From an uncultured Burkholderiales bacterium (GTDB lineage: Bacteria; Pseudomonadota; Gammaproteobacteria; Burkholderiales; Burkholderiaceae_C), in the NCBI GenBank assembly GCA_903952885.1, contig CAJBHE010000099.1, positions 1 to 24,320 on the forward strand: DNA of 24,320 bases, in the 5' to 3' direction. Shown here piece after piece: positions 1-7,382 of this stretch. The notes under the pieces are model-generated. The model ran no database searches, was not told where the DNA came from, and worked only from the letters and a program-made list of their open reading frames with translations. How positions within the stretch are numbered: position 1 is the stretch's first letter; each line of letters opens with the position of its first letter. The position numbers were made by a program, and so were the translations under genes.

Positions 1-425
1 TGCGCGAGTATCAAAAACTGCGCGAACGCCGTATCAACGACAGCAGCGCTTTGATGGACGGCGCACGCCGCGCCATGCGAGCGAGCTATCAACGTGAGAT
101 GGACGCAATTGAATCCAACCTCTCCATGCTGGCCTCCGTCGGCTCTGTGTCTCCTTACGTGGGCTTGTTTGGCACAGTGTGGGGCATCATGCACGCATTC
201 ACGGGTTTGGCGGGTATGCAGCAAGTGACTTTGGCCAAAGTGGCACCCGGTATTGCCGAAGCGCTGGTGGCGACCGCCATTGGCTTGTTCGCTGCGATTC
301 CTGCGGTGTTGGCCTATAACCGTTTCTCACGCGATATTGACCGCGTATCCATCAAGTTAGAAACCTTCATCGAAGAGTTCAGCAACATCTTGCAGCGCAA
401 CAGCGCCGGCACGATGACCCATTAA
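1..425 (+). CDS. tolQ: TolQ, C-terminal part (Tol-Pal proton channel subunit)
   Basis: This is the C-terminal part of the inner-membrane TolQ/ExbB-family protein. The reading frame is open from base 3 and the gene begins before the window. TolQ and TolR form the proton-driven motor that energises TolA and keeps the outer membrane attached during division. The visible part carries the family's second and third membrane segments: a stretch around SVGSVSPYVGLFGTVWG, then VAPGIAEALVATAIGLFAA, ending in a short charged cytoplasmic tail. The G-T-V-W-G-I and EALVATA-GL patterns are typical of TolQ/ExbB. tolR starts 14 bases after the stop codon, so the two are clearly one operon. Identity is supported mainly by the tolR and tolA genes directly downstream; an ExbB reading is unlikely in this context. 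Confidence 0.93.
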   Translation, partial: REYQKLRERRINDSSALMDGARRAMRASYQREMDAIESNLSMLASVGSVSPYVGLFGTVWGIMHAFTGLAGMQQVTLAKVAPGIAEALVATAIGLFAAIPAVLAYNRFSRDIDRVSIKLETFIEEFSNILQRNSAGTMTH

Positions 426-439
426 GCTGGAGACGTAGC

Positions 440-871
440 ATGGCTTCTATCTCCCCTCGCTCAGGACGCGGCCGCCGCGCCATGAACGACATCAACATGG
501 TGCCGTTCATTGACGTGATGTTGGTATTGCTCATCATCTTCATGGTGACGGCCCCCCTCATCTCACCCACCGTGATTGACTTGCCCAGCGTGGGCAAAGC
601 ATCTACTGTGCCTGACCAAGTGATTCACGTGGAGATCAGCAAAGAAGAACGCATCACCGTCAAAAGCACGGGAACCGTGAACAAGTCGCTCAACAGCACT
701 TTGTTAGGCCTCGCCCGCGACGTGCGAGAGCTGCAAGGCGAAACAGCGCAAGGCCCCGTGGTCATCACCGCAGACCGCACCATCAAATACGAAACTGTGG
801 TCAAAGCCATGGACACGCTACAACGCGCTGGCGTGCAACGCGTGGGCCTGTCGGTTCAACTGGTCGACTGA
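440..871 (+). CDS. tolR: TolR, Tol-Pal system ExbD-family protein
   Basis: This 143-residue protein is the usual size for TolR, the inner-membrane partner of TolQ in the proton-driven Tol motor. It has a short basic cytoplasmic N-terminus (GRGRRAMND), a single membrane helix at about residues 20-42 (MVPFIDVMLVLLIIFMVTA), and a periplasmic domain to the end. Asp25 within PFIDVMLVLL corresponds to the membrane aspartate that carries protons in the TolR/ExbD family. The ending, with DRTIKYETVVKAMDTLQRAG, matches the ExbD/TolR periplasmic fold. The ATG at 440 is preceded by a GGAG ribosome binding site. tolA starts 11 bases after the stop, consistent with a tolQRA transcript. Confidence 0.95.
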   Translation: MASISPRSGRGRRAMNDINMVPFIDVMLVLLIIFMVTAPLISPTVIDLPSVGKASTVPDQVIHVEISKEERITVKSTGTVNKSLNSTLLGLARDVRELQGETAQGPVVITADRTIKYETVVKAMDTLQRAGVQRVGLSVQLVD

Positions 872-882
872 TCTCACCCGCC

Positions 883-1845
883 ATGAGCGCGCAAGCAAAG
901 CATCTGGAGTTTGCTCCACCACCGCCGAAAGGAACCGCCCGCTCTGTGGGCGCAGCCTTGGTGGTGCACGCTTTGCTGATCGTGGCGCTCACTGCAGGCA
1001 TTCAGTGGAAGCAAGACAACAGCTTGTCGGTCGAGGCCGAGTTGTGGTCCGCCGTGCCGATGGCTGCTGCGCCTAAGTTGGTCGAAGTCGAAGCGCCGTC
1101 CCCTCCTCCCGCGCCAAAGCCTGAACCAGTACCCAAGCCTGTGGTGAAAGCACCCGAGCCTCCAGCGCCCAACCGCGATGCAGATATTGCTTTGGCGAAA
1201 AAAAGAAAAATCGAAGAAGATAAAAAACTTCAAGAAGCTTTGAAGGCTGAAGAACGCCGCAAAGAAGAAGTCAAAAAAGAGGCCGAGAAGAAAGCCAAGG
1301 CTAAGCTCGACGAAGACAAGCGAAAACTAGAAGCCAAGAAGGAAGAAGAGCGCAAGGACAAAGAGCGTAAAGAAAAAGAAAAAGAGCGCGCAGAGAAGGA
1401 ACGCAAAGAAAAAGAAGCGAAAAAGCAAGCTGAGCAAAAAGACAGCAAAGCTTCGGCTGAGGAAGCCAAAAAGCTAGAGGCTATTCGCAAAGAAAACATG
1501 AAGCGCATGGCTGGCCTTGCAGGCGCCAGCGGCAGCGAAAACGCCACCGGCACAGCCATGAAGTCCTCAGGCCCCTCTGACAGCTACGGCGGCCGCATCC
1601 GCGCTCGCGTCAAACCCAACATCACATTTGACCCCAGCTCGGTGTCGGGTAACCCCGCTGCCGAAGTGGAGGTGCGTTGTGCCCCCGATGGCACCATTGT
1701 GAGCAAGAAGTTGGTCAAGTCCAGCGGCAACTCAGCGTGGGACAACGCCGTACTCAAAGCCATCGACAAGACCGAAATCTTGCCACGTGACACCGATGGT
1801 CGCGTGCACTCACCGCTGCTGCTGGTGTTCAAGCCAAACGATTAG
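883..1845 (+). CDS. tolA: TolA, Tol-Pal system envelope-spanning protein
   Basis: TolA links the TolQR motor to TolB/Pal at the outer membrane. The 320-residue product shows the three expected parts. There is a membrane helix at about residues 21-41 containing His29 (ALVVHALLIVAL). A proline-rich segment (about 64-92) is followed by a long Lys/Glu/Ala helical region (about 100-205). The C-terminal TonB/TolA-like domain (about 225-320) has one Cys (VEVRCAPDGTI) and the WDNAV and LPRDTDG elements. The helical region is unusually rich in charged KE(E/R)K runs, which explains the A-rich DNA. His29 of the family's S-x3-H motif is present, but the residue four before it is Ala. tolB does not follow; an acyltransferase frame starts within about 20 bases of the stop. 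Confidence 0.94.
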   Translation: MSAQAKHLEFAPPPPKGTARSVGAALVVHALLIVALTAGIQWKQDNSLSVEAELWSAVPMAAAPKLVEVEAPSPPPAPKPEPVPKPVVKAPEPPAPNRDADIALAKKRKIEEDKKLQEALKAEERRKEEVKKEAEKKAKAKLDEDKRKLEAKKEEERKDKERKEKEKERAEKERKEKEAKKQAEQKDSKASAEEAKKLEAIRKENMKRMAGLAGASGSENATGTAMKSSGPSDSYGGRIRARVKPNITFDPSSVSGNPAAEVEVRCAPDGTIVSKKLVKSSGNSAWDNAVLKAIDKTEILPRDTDGRVHSPLLLVFKPND

Positions 1846-1864
1846 CGCACACAGAAAGCATGGG

Positions 1865-2923
1865 TTGCTAGAACGCTCCATCACGGTTGATGTGCTGAAA
1901 GTCGTTGCCGCACAGTTGATTGTGTGGCACCACTTTTCTGCTTACGGCCCCATGGCTGACACCATGACTTTGGTATGGCCAAGCTTGGTCAACTGGCTTT
2001 ACGAAGATGCGCGGCTAGCGGTACAAGTGTTTTTGGTCGTCAGTGGTTATTTGGCTGGCCAATCGGTCATGAGTAAACCTGTTCATCAGCCCCTTGTTCT
2101 CATTGGCAAACGTTATTTACGGTTGGTACCGTTTTATGTTTTGGCTTTGACTCTCGTCACATGCGCCGTCAGCCTGTCGCGCACTAGTATTCACGCAGAT
2201 TGGCTGCCGACAGAGCCAAATGCTTGGCAATTTCTTACCCACGTGCTTTTGGTATCTGACTTATTTGGTTTTGAAGCCTTGAGCAGCGGTGCTTGGTATG
2301 TCGCAATTGATTTTCAGCTCTATGTTGTATTGATCGTGCTTTGCCATGATGTACGTCGCAATCGCTTCAAACGCATATCCATCGGTGTCGCTTTGTTATG
2401 CATCGCCTCAATGTGGCAGTTCAACCGCATCAAAGAATTGGACATCTGGGCCATTTATTTTTTTGGCGCTTACGGTTTAGGCGTTTTAGCAGCTTGGTCT
2501 AAGCGCTCTAAGTTTGATCAAACTGTGTTTTGGATCGTTGCCTTATTGGCATTCGGTGCTTTGTGGTTTGAATTTCGCTCGCGTCTGTGCTTAGCTTTGT
2601 TCACAGCGATATGGTTGGTCATCAAGCCAAGAGGTACGATTCGCTGGACCCCCATGAAACGGGTGGTACATCGCTTATCCAACAGCGCTTATGTTTTGTT
2701 CTTGACGCACTTCGCCGCGATTGTGCTGTTCAGCAGCATGTGGAACAAAAGCCATTTTTACGACCCTGATACGGCTTTTTATTTGACGGCGTTTGCTTGG
2801 TTGTGCTGTGTTGGCATGGGCTTGTTTATGCATGAAAAAGCCGAAGTACCTATGCATCATTGGGTGTCACAGAAATCGAAGCAATTGCTCTTGCGCTTCG
2901 CCAAGCACACCCACAGGCGATGA
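1865..2923 (+). CDS. Acyltransferase family 3 integral membrane protein
   Basis: This is a multi-pass inner-membrane O-acyltransferase of the acyltransferase-3 family (OatA/NolL type), which moves acetyl or similar groups onto surface sugars; the acceptor cannot be told from sequence. Family marks are ITVDVLKVVAAQLIVWHHF near the start (paired His), KRYLRLVPFYVLAL, and GAWYVAIDFQLYVVL, the last standing for the usual W-S-x-E-x-Q-F-Y region. About ten hydrophobic segments follow. The start is uncertain: no in-frame ATG lies after the tolA stop, and I chose TTG at 1865, 19 bases beyond it, giving 352 residues. An in-frame ATG at 1787 inside tolA is possible, but its extra residues do not resemble this family. 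The gene looks richer in A/T than its neighbours, and its last 74 bases overlap the MFS gene on the other strand. Confidence 0.85.
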   Translation: MLERSITVDVLKVVAAQLIVWHHFSAYGPMADTMTLVWPSLVNWLYEDARLAVQVFLVVSGYLAGQSVMSKPVHQPLVLIGKRYLRLVPFYVLALTLVTCAVSLSRTSIHADWLPTEPNAWQFLTHVLLVSDLFGFEALSSGAWYVAIDFQLYVVLIVLCHDVRRNRFKRISIGVALLCIASMWQFNRIKELDIWAIYFFGAYGLGVLAAWSKRSKFDQTVFWIVALLAFGALWFEFRSRLCLALFTAIWLVIKPRGTIRWTPMKRVVHRLSNSAYVLFLTHFAAIVLFSSMWNKSHFYDPDTAFYLTAFAWLCCVGMGLFMHEKAEVPMHHWVSQKSKQLLLRFAKHTHRR

Positions 2924-4073
2924 CAGCTGTCAAGATCGACCAAGCATAAACAGACGACAAACCAAATACATCGCTCAAGGCGCCACCGCCCAAGGCTCCC
3001 AACACGCCCGGTACGCCATAGCCAATCGAGGCATATAGGGCTTGACCTCGTCCCCTCAAACGACCGGGGAATTGTTGCGACAACAACGCAATACATACCG
3101 TGTGCTGCGTGGCAAAGGTGAGTGCATGCAGCAACTGAGCAAACATCAAAACCCACAGCCATTGCGCCGCCCAAGTGGTCAGCACCATGCGCAGCACCAT
3201 GGCTGCAGAACAAATGAGCATCCACGCGGACAAGCTGAACAAAGGCAACCAACGGCTTTGCGTGAAGAACCACACAATTTCAGCAGCCACAGATACAGCC
3301 CACAGCAGACCAATCATGGTTTTGCTATAGCCCAGATCATCGAGATAGAGCGAGAAAAACACATAAATGCCAATGTGCGAAAGTACATGAAAAAATACCG
3401 TGGCAAAAAACCATTGCACCCTGGGTTGGCGCAACACCGGCAGAACTGAAGGCTTCACTGCGTCGTGATGGGCCACTTCTTTGCGATCGGGGAGCCACCA
3501 CACACTCACATTGAGGGTGAGTAATGAGCCAACAGCCCAGGTAGGAAAGCTTTGCATGCCTTGATGCTCAAACCAAGCGCCGGCCACAAACACTGTGACT
3601 AAAAAGCCCAATGAACCCCACAGACGCACACGGCCATAACGGTGCGAATCAAATCCCTGATCGCTGCTGACCAAATGCGCTAAGGCCGCTTCGCTCATCG
3701 GCATCATGGCGCTGGTGTGGATGAACATCATTAGCAACACCACAGCAATCCACACCACACCGCCTTCGACCCATAAGCCAGCGGAACAAATCAACGCCGC
3801 ACCCGCACAAAAGCGCAGTAATGTCACTCGCTTGCCCGTGTGGTCGCTCAGCCAGCCCCAGCCATAGGGCGCTAGCACGCGCGTGGCAGCTTGCACAGCG
3901 GTGAGCAAGCCTATGATCGTGATGGAAAAACCCAGCTCTTTGAGCCACAGCGGCAAATACGGATTGAAAAAACCGATGTGCGCAAAGTAGCTGGCAGACA
4001 GCGCTGCGAAGGGGAAGAGCTGAAAACGAGAAATCGCGTTACTTGAACGCGCTTCTTTGAATGGATGACTCAC
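2850..4073 (-). CDS. MFS transporter, HcaT-like
   Basis: This 407-residue inner-membrane protein has about twelve hydrophobic segments, as in the major facilitator superfamily. The N-terminal pattern (SYFAHIGFFNPYLPLWL, then the loop GWGWLSDHTGKR between helices 2 and 3) is that of the MFS_1-like group that includes the phenylpropionate transporter HcaT and LacY-like carriers. The substrate is unknown; aromatic acids are one possibility from the HcaT resemblance only. The GTG start overlaps the aroC stop as GTGA, a 4-base overlap that indicates translational coupling to aroC. Its 3' end overlaps the convergent acyltransferase by 74 bases. No terminator is visible between the two convergent genes. 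Confidence 0.88.
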   Translation of the reverse strand: MSHPFKEARSSNAISRFQLFPFAALSASYFAHIGFFNPYLPLWLKELGFSITIIGLLTAVQAATRVLAPYGWGWLSDHTGKRVTLLRFCAGAALICSAGLWVEGGVVWIAVVLLMMFIHTSAMMPMSEAALAHLVSSDQGFDSHRYGRVRLWGSLGFLVTVFVAGAWFEHQGMQSFPTWAVGSLLTLNVSVWWLPDRKEVAHHDAVKPSVLPVLRQPRVQWFFATVFFHVLSHIGIYVFFSLYLDDLGYSKTMIGLLWAVSVAAEIVWFFTQSRWLPLFSLSAWMLICSAAMVLRMVLTTWAAQWLWVLMFAQLLHALTFATQHTVCIALLSQQFPGRLRGRGQALYASIGYGVPGVLGALGGGALSDVFGLSSVYAWSILTAVIACGCAWRSARAIASISVTPNDA

Positions 4074-5176
4074 ACTTCAGTGCCAATATGACCCGCAATC
4101 GCTGGCATTGACAGCTGCACATCGCCACACTGGGCACGGTGGAGCAAGGCGTGATCCATCACCACCAAAGCTAACAGGGCTTCAGCAATCGGCGTGGCGC
4201 GAATGCCCACACACGGGTCATGGCGGCCCTTGGTCACCACCTCGGTAGGTTGGCTGTTTTGGTCTATGGAATCACGTGGGCTCAAAATTGAGCTGGTGGG
4301 TTTGATGGCGATGCTCACCTCTAGGTCTTGGCCAGTACTGATGCCGCCTAAAACGCCACCAGAATTATTGGTCACAAAACCTTTGGGGGTGAGTGAGTCG
4401 CCATGAGTGGTGCCACGCTGTGCGACGCTGGCAAACCCAGCTCCGATCTCCACGCCTTTAACGGCGTTGAGCCCCATCATGGCGAAGGCAATGCTAGCAT
4501 CCAAGCGGTCGTATATCGGTTGACCTAATCCCACAGGCATGCCGCTGGCCACCACACGGATACGTGCGCCGCACGAGTCGCCCGCCTTGCGCAAGCTGTC
4601 CATGTAGTCTTCAAAGGCTTGCACGTCGGCGCAGGGTGCATAAAACGGGTTGTGGCCCACATGGTCCCAGCTCTCAAACGGTATAGGCATCTCACCCAGC
4701 TGCGTCATACAGCCGAAAAAGGTAGTACCGAATTTTTCTTTGAGCCACTTTTTGGCCACTGCGCCAGCTGCCACGGTGGGCGCTGTCAAACGTGCAGATG
4801 AACGACCGCCACCCCGTGGGTCACGAATGCCGAACTTTTGGAAGTAGGTGTAGTCTGCATGACCCGGACGGAAGGTTTGCAAAATATTGCCGTAGTCTTT
4901 GCTACGTTGGTCGGTGTTTTGAATCAACAACGCGATGGGAGTACCGGTGGTTTTACCTTCGTAAACACCAGACAAAATTTGCACTTGGTCAGGTTCGTTA
5001 CGTTGGGTCACATGGCGGCTTGTGCCAGGGCGTCGACGATCCAAGTCGTGCTGGATGTCTAACTCGCACAAGGCTAAGCCCGGAGGACAGCCATCAATCA
5101 CGCAGCCAATGGCTGGGCCGTGGGATTCACCAAAGTTGGTGACGGTGAAAAGGGTTCCAAAAGTATTGCCGCTCAT
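4070..5176 (-). CDS. aroC: Chorismate synthase
   Basis: This enzyme performs the last shikimate step, converting 5-enolpyruvylshikimate 3-phosphate to chorismate with reduced FMN, and feeds aromatic amino acid and folate synthesis. The 368-residue length is normal for the bacterial monofunctional enzyme. Family signatures are clear: GESHG at residues 16-20, DRRRPGTSRHVTQRNEPD (about 46-63), HADYTYFQKFGIRDPRGGGR (106-125), GISTGQDLEVSIAIKP, and RHDPCVGIRATPIAEA near the end. The start MSGNTFG is typical. It sits 37 bases after a CBS-pair gene and ends in a GTGA overlap with an MFS gene, so the three are probably co-transcribed. Confidence 0.98.
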   Translation of the reverse strand: MSGNTFGTLFTVTNFGESHGPAIGCVIDGCPPGLALCELDIQHDLDRRRPGTSRHVTQRNEPDQVQILSGVYEGKTTGTPIALLIQNTDQRSKDYGNILQTFRPGHADYTYFQKFGIRDPRGGGRSSARLTAPTVAAGAVAKKWLKEKFGTTFFGCMTQLGEMPIPFESWDHVGHNPFYAPCADVQAFEDYMDSLRKAGDSCGARIRVVASGMPVGLGQPIYDRLDASIAFAMMGLNAVKGVEIGAGFASVAQRGTTHGDSLTPKGFVTNNSGGVLGGISTGQDLEVSIAIKPTSSILSPRDSIDQNSQPTEVVTKGRHDPCVGIRATPIAEALLALVVMDHALLHRAQCGDVQLSMPAIAGHIGTEV

Positions 5177-5213
5177 GGGGCAAGATTATCCCACCACCAC
5201 AGGGCCACTTGGC

Positions 5214-5681
5214 TTACTTGCCGTTTGAGTCGGGAGTGCCGCTTGGCCAGTCTTTGATATACGCCTTGAGCATTTGATTCTCAAAGTTTTGGCTGTCCAC
5301 AACCGACTTGGCCACGTCATAAAAACTGATCACACCATCCAGTTGTCCATCACTCAACACAGGCATGTAACGCGCATGGCTTCCCAGCATCATGCGACGC
5401 ACCTCGTCTATCAAGGTCTCTGGCGTGCAGGTGAGGGGTTGCGCATCCATGGCACCTCGCACCGTCACGTCTCCCAGCGCCCCTTGGTTGCGGCTGAGCG
5501 CTTGAATCACCTCGCGAAAGGTCAACAGACCCACCAATCTGCCATGCTCCATCACCAGTAGTGAGCCCATGTCTTTTTCAGCCATGATATTGACCGCCAA
5601 AACCAAAGGCTCCATTGGATTGATGGTGAACAAGGTGCCACCGCTTTGGCCTTTGACGCGCAGGATATCGCTGACTTTCAT
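5214..5681 (-). CDS. CBS-pair domain protein
   Basis: This 155-residue cytoplasmic protein consists of little more than two CBS domains (about residues 8-62 and 74-132). CBS pairs bind adenosyl nucleotides and act as energy or ligand sensors. Visible features include PLVLAVNIMAEKDMGSLLVM followed by GRLVGLLTFREV, and in the second unit ETLIDEVRRMMLGSHARYMPVL followed by GQLDGVISFYDVAK. No catalytic domain is attached, so its partner is unknown. The ATG at 5681 has a full GGAGGA ribosome binding site 9 bases upstream. It lies between the yihY-like gene and aroC on the same strand. Confidence 0.92.
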   Translation of the reverse strand: MKVSDILRVKGQSGGTLFTINPMEPLVLAVNIMAEKDMGSLLVMEHGRLVGLLTFREVIQALSRNQGALGDVTVRGAMDAQPLTCTPETLIDEVRRMMLGSHARYMPVLSDGQLDGVISFYDVAKSVVDSQNFENQMLKAYIKDWPSGTPDSNGK

Positions 5682-5690
5682 AGTTTTATC

Positions 5691-5696
5691 TCCTCC
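5691..5696 (-). promoter_or_regulatory. Strong Shine-Dalgarno of the CBS-pair gene
   Basis: On the minus strand this reads GGAGGA, 9 bases before the ATG at 5681. It is the clearest ribosome binding site in this half of the window and fixes the start of the CBS-pair gene. Confidence 0.8.
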
Positions 5697-5725
5697 AATG
5701 ATGGAACCAATATAGCTTACAAAAC

Positions 5726-6946
5726 TTAAAGCACGTCACTCAAGCGCAAGTCTTCCCACTTCATCCACAGCCCTTGCGACTCGGCGCTGGGCACCAAGAG
5801 AAGACGTGCCATCAAAGGGGCCAAATGCGTGCGATGCGGGTCAGCCAGCATCACATAGCGCGCCTCTTGCACATGGGTTTGCCTGGCGTCAACCGACTCG
5901 CTCAAACGCGCAATCCAGTCGAGCTCCACCAGCGTGGCCAACACCTCTTCAAGTTGAAGAGGGTCAAGCGCCAAGTCTTGACACAAGGTGCTTAGACTTG
6001 CGCCGTACCGATCAGAGATGCGTGCCAGTTGCAAACGTTGTAACACCTCCAATGCCAACTGAAAACGCCAGCCAACGCTGCGGCCATCGCGTGAAATACC
6101 CGCCAACAAACTGGGCAAGTTAGCCACCAACACCGCCCCAATTAGCACGATAGCCCACGCCAAGTAAATCCATACCAACAAAATTGGTACTGTTGCAAAC
6201 GCGCCATACACCACCGAATACGTGGGCATCAGCCCAAAGTAATAGGCCAATACTTTGCGGGCGACTTCGGTGGCAGCTGCCACCCAAATACCGCCCACCA
6301 AGGCATGGCTCCAACGCACTTGGGTATAGGGTACGAAACGGTAAAGCGCACTGACCGCCCAAGCCAGTAAAAAGAACTCTACTAAGCTAAAAAACCAACG
6401 CAAATCTCCAACCAAATTGGGCACTGCCCCGCGTGACACCGCAACGAACTGAGACATTATGACCAAACTTGCAGCCATCAACAAAGGCCCCAATGTGATG
6501 GTCGTCCAATACAACAACATGCTGTGAGCAAGAGGACGTCGCTTGCGCACACGCCAAATCGCGTTGAGCGTGCGGTCAATCGTGAACACCAAAGCCAGTG
6601 CAGAGGCCAACAACACGGCCACTCCGGCAGCACCTAAGCTGCTGGCCTTACTGGCAAAGAGCGTCAAGTAACCTAACACTTGGCGAGAAATGTTGTCGGG
6701 CACCAAGCTTTCAACCAAGCGTTTTTGCAGCACGGTTTGGAAATCAGCAAACATGGGAAATGCAGTCAACACAGCCAATGCCACTGTGACCAAAGGCACC
6801 AAAGCGATGGTGGTGGTGAAGGTCAAACTTCCTGCAGTTTGCCCCAAACGATCATCGCGAAAACGTTGACGCAAGGTGCGACCGGTGTTGCGCCAAGGGA
6901 ATCGAGCGAGGCGTTCAAAGAAGTCTTGGAGTTGCGGGACAATCAT
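5726..6946 (-). CDS. YihY/BrkB-family inner-membrane protein
   Basis: This protein belongs to the YihY/virulence factor BrkB family, once misnamed ribonuclease BN. Its molecular role is unsettled; transport or envelope functions have been proposed. The family core is plain: LTFTTTIALVPLVTVALAV for helix 1, a second helix around LASALALVFTIDRTLNAIW, RFVPYTQVRWSHALVGG, and YSVVYGAFATVPILLVWIYLAW, with six membrane segments in the first 300 residues. A roughly 110-residue soluble tail follows and looks winged-helix-like (LSTLCQDLALDPLQLEEVLATL). Four in-frame ATGs (6982, 6970, 6958, 6946) are possible starts. I chose 6946 (MIVPQLQDFFERLARFPW, 406 residues) because it fits the family N-terminus and avoids overlap with the divergent DUF2069 gene. 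Confidence 0.9.
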   Translation of the reverse strand: MIVPQLQDFFERLARFPWRNTGRTLRQRFRDDRLGQTAGSLTFTTTIALVPLVTVALAVLTAFPMFADFQTVLQKRLVESLVPDNISRQVLGYLTLFASKASSLGAAGVAVLLASALALVFTIDRTLNAIWRVRKRRPLAHSMLLYWTTITLGPLLMAASLVIMSQFVAVSRGAVPNLVGDLRWFFSLVEFFLLAWAVSALYRFVPYTQVRWSHALVGGIWVAAATEVARKVLAYYFGLMPTYSVVYGAFATVPILLVWIYLAWAIVLIGAVLVANLPSLLAGISRDGRSVGWRFQLALEVLQRLQLARISDRYGASLSTLCQDLALDPLQLEEVLATLVELDWIARLSESVDARQTHVQEARYVMLADPHRTHLAPLMARLLLVPSAESQGLWMKWEDLRLSDVL

Positions 6947-6980
6947 GAACTGAATCATCCCACTTTCCATGCTCACCACC

Positions 6981-7382
6981 ATGACTTATCCAGAAAATTC
7001 GCTACATCACGTGACGCTCACACGCCTGATTGCCGTCAGCAGCCTGATGGGCTTGATCGTGTTGGGCTTAGCTTGGGAGTTATGGCTGGCCCCCTTGCGC
7101 CTTGGTGGCACGCTGATGGCCCTTAAGGTGTTACCGCTGTGTTTTCCGCTCACAGGGCTACTGAAAAATCGCATGTACACCTACCGTTGGCTGAGTTTGT
7201 TGATTTGGTTGTACTTCACCGAAGGTGTGGTGCGCGCTTGGGGAGACTCAGCACCCAGCAATTACCTTGCGATGGTGGAAGTCTTGCTATGTGTCGTTTT
7301 GTTTGCGGCTTGCGCCTTGCATGTGCGATTGCGGTTGAAGCATGCCAAAGCACATGGTTTCAGCGACGCCACTCAAACTTGA
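6981..7382 (+). CDS. DUF2069 small integral membrane protein
   Basis: This is a 133-residue protein (137 if the ATG at 6969 is used) with four hydrophobic segments: RLIAVSSLMGLIVLGLAWEL, LMALKVLPLCFPLTGLL, WLSLLIWLYFTEGVVRAW and YLAMVEVLLCVVLFAACALH. The WELWLAPLR, KVLPL and YTYRWLSLLIWLYFTEGVVRAW patterns are those of DUF2069, a proteobacterial inner-membrane family of unknown function. It begins divergently from the yihY-like gene with almost no spacer. Neither start has a convincing ribosome binding site. Its last 10 bases overlap the convergent response-regulator gene. Confidence 0.85.
   Translation: MTYPENSLHHVTLTRLIAVSSLMGLIVLGLAWELWLAPLRLGGTLMALKVLPLCFPLTGLLKNRMYTYRWLSLLIWLYFTEGVVRAWGDSAPSNYLAMVEVLLCVVLFAACALHVRLRLKHAKAHGFSDATQT

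Noticed and set aside
1200..1480. A-rich low-complexity stretch in tolA that might be a DNA repeat array
   Set aside because: It encodes the normal Lys/Glu/Ala helical domain of TolA. The repeats are imperfect at the DNA level and stay in frame.
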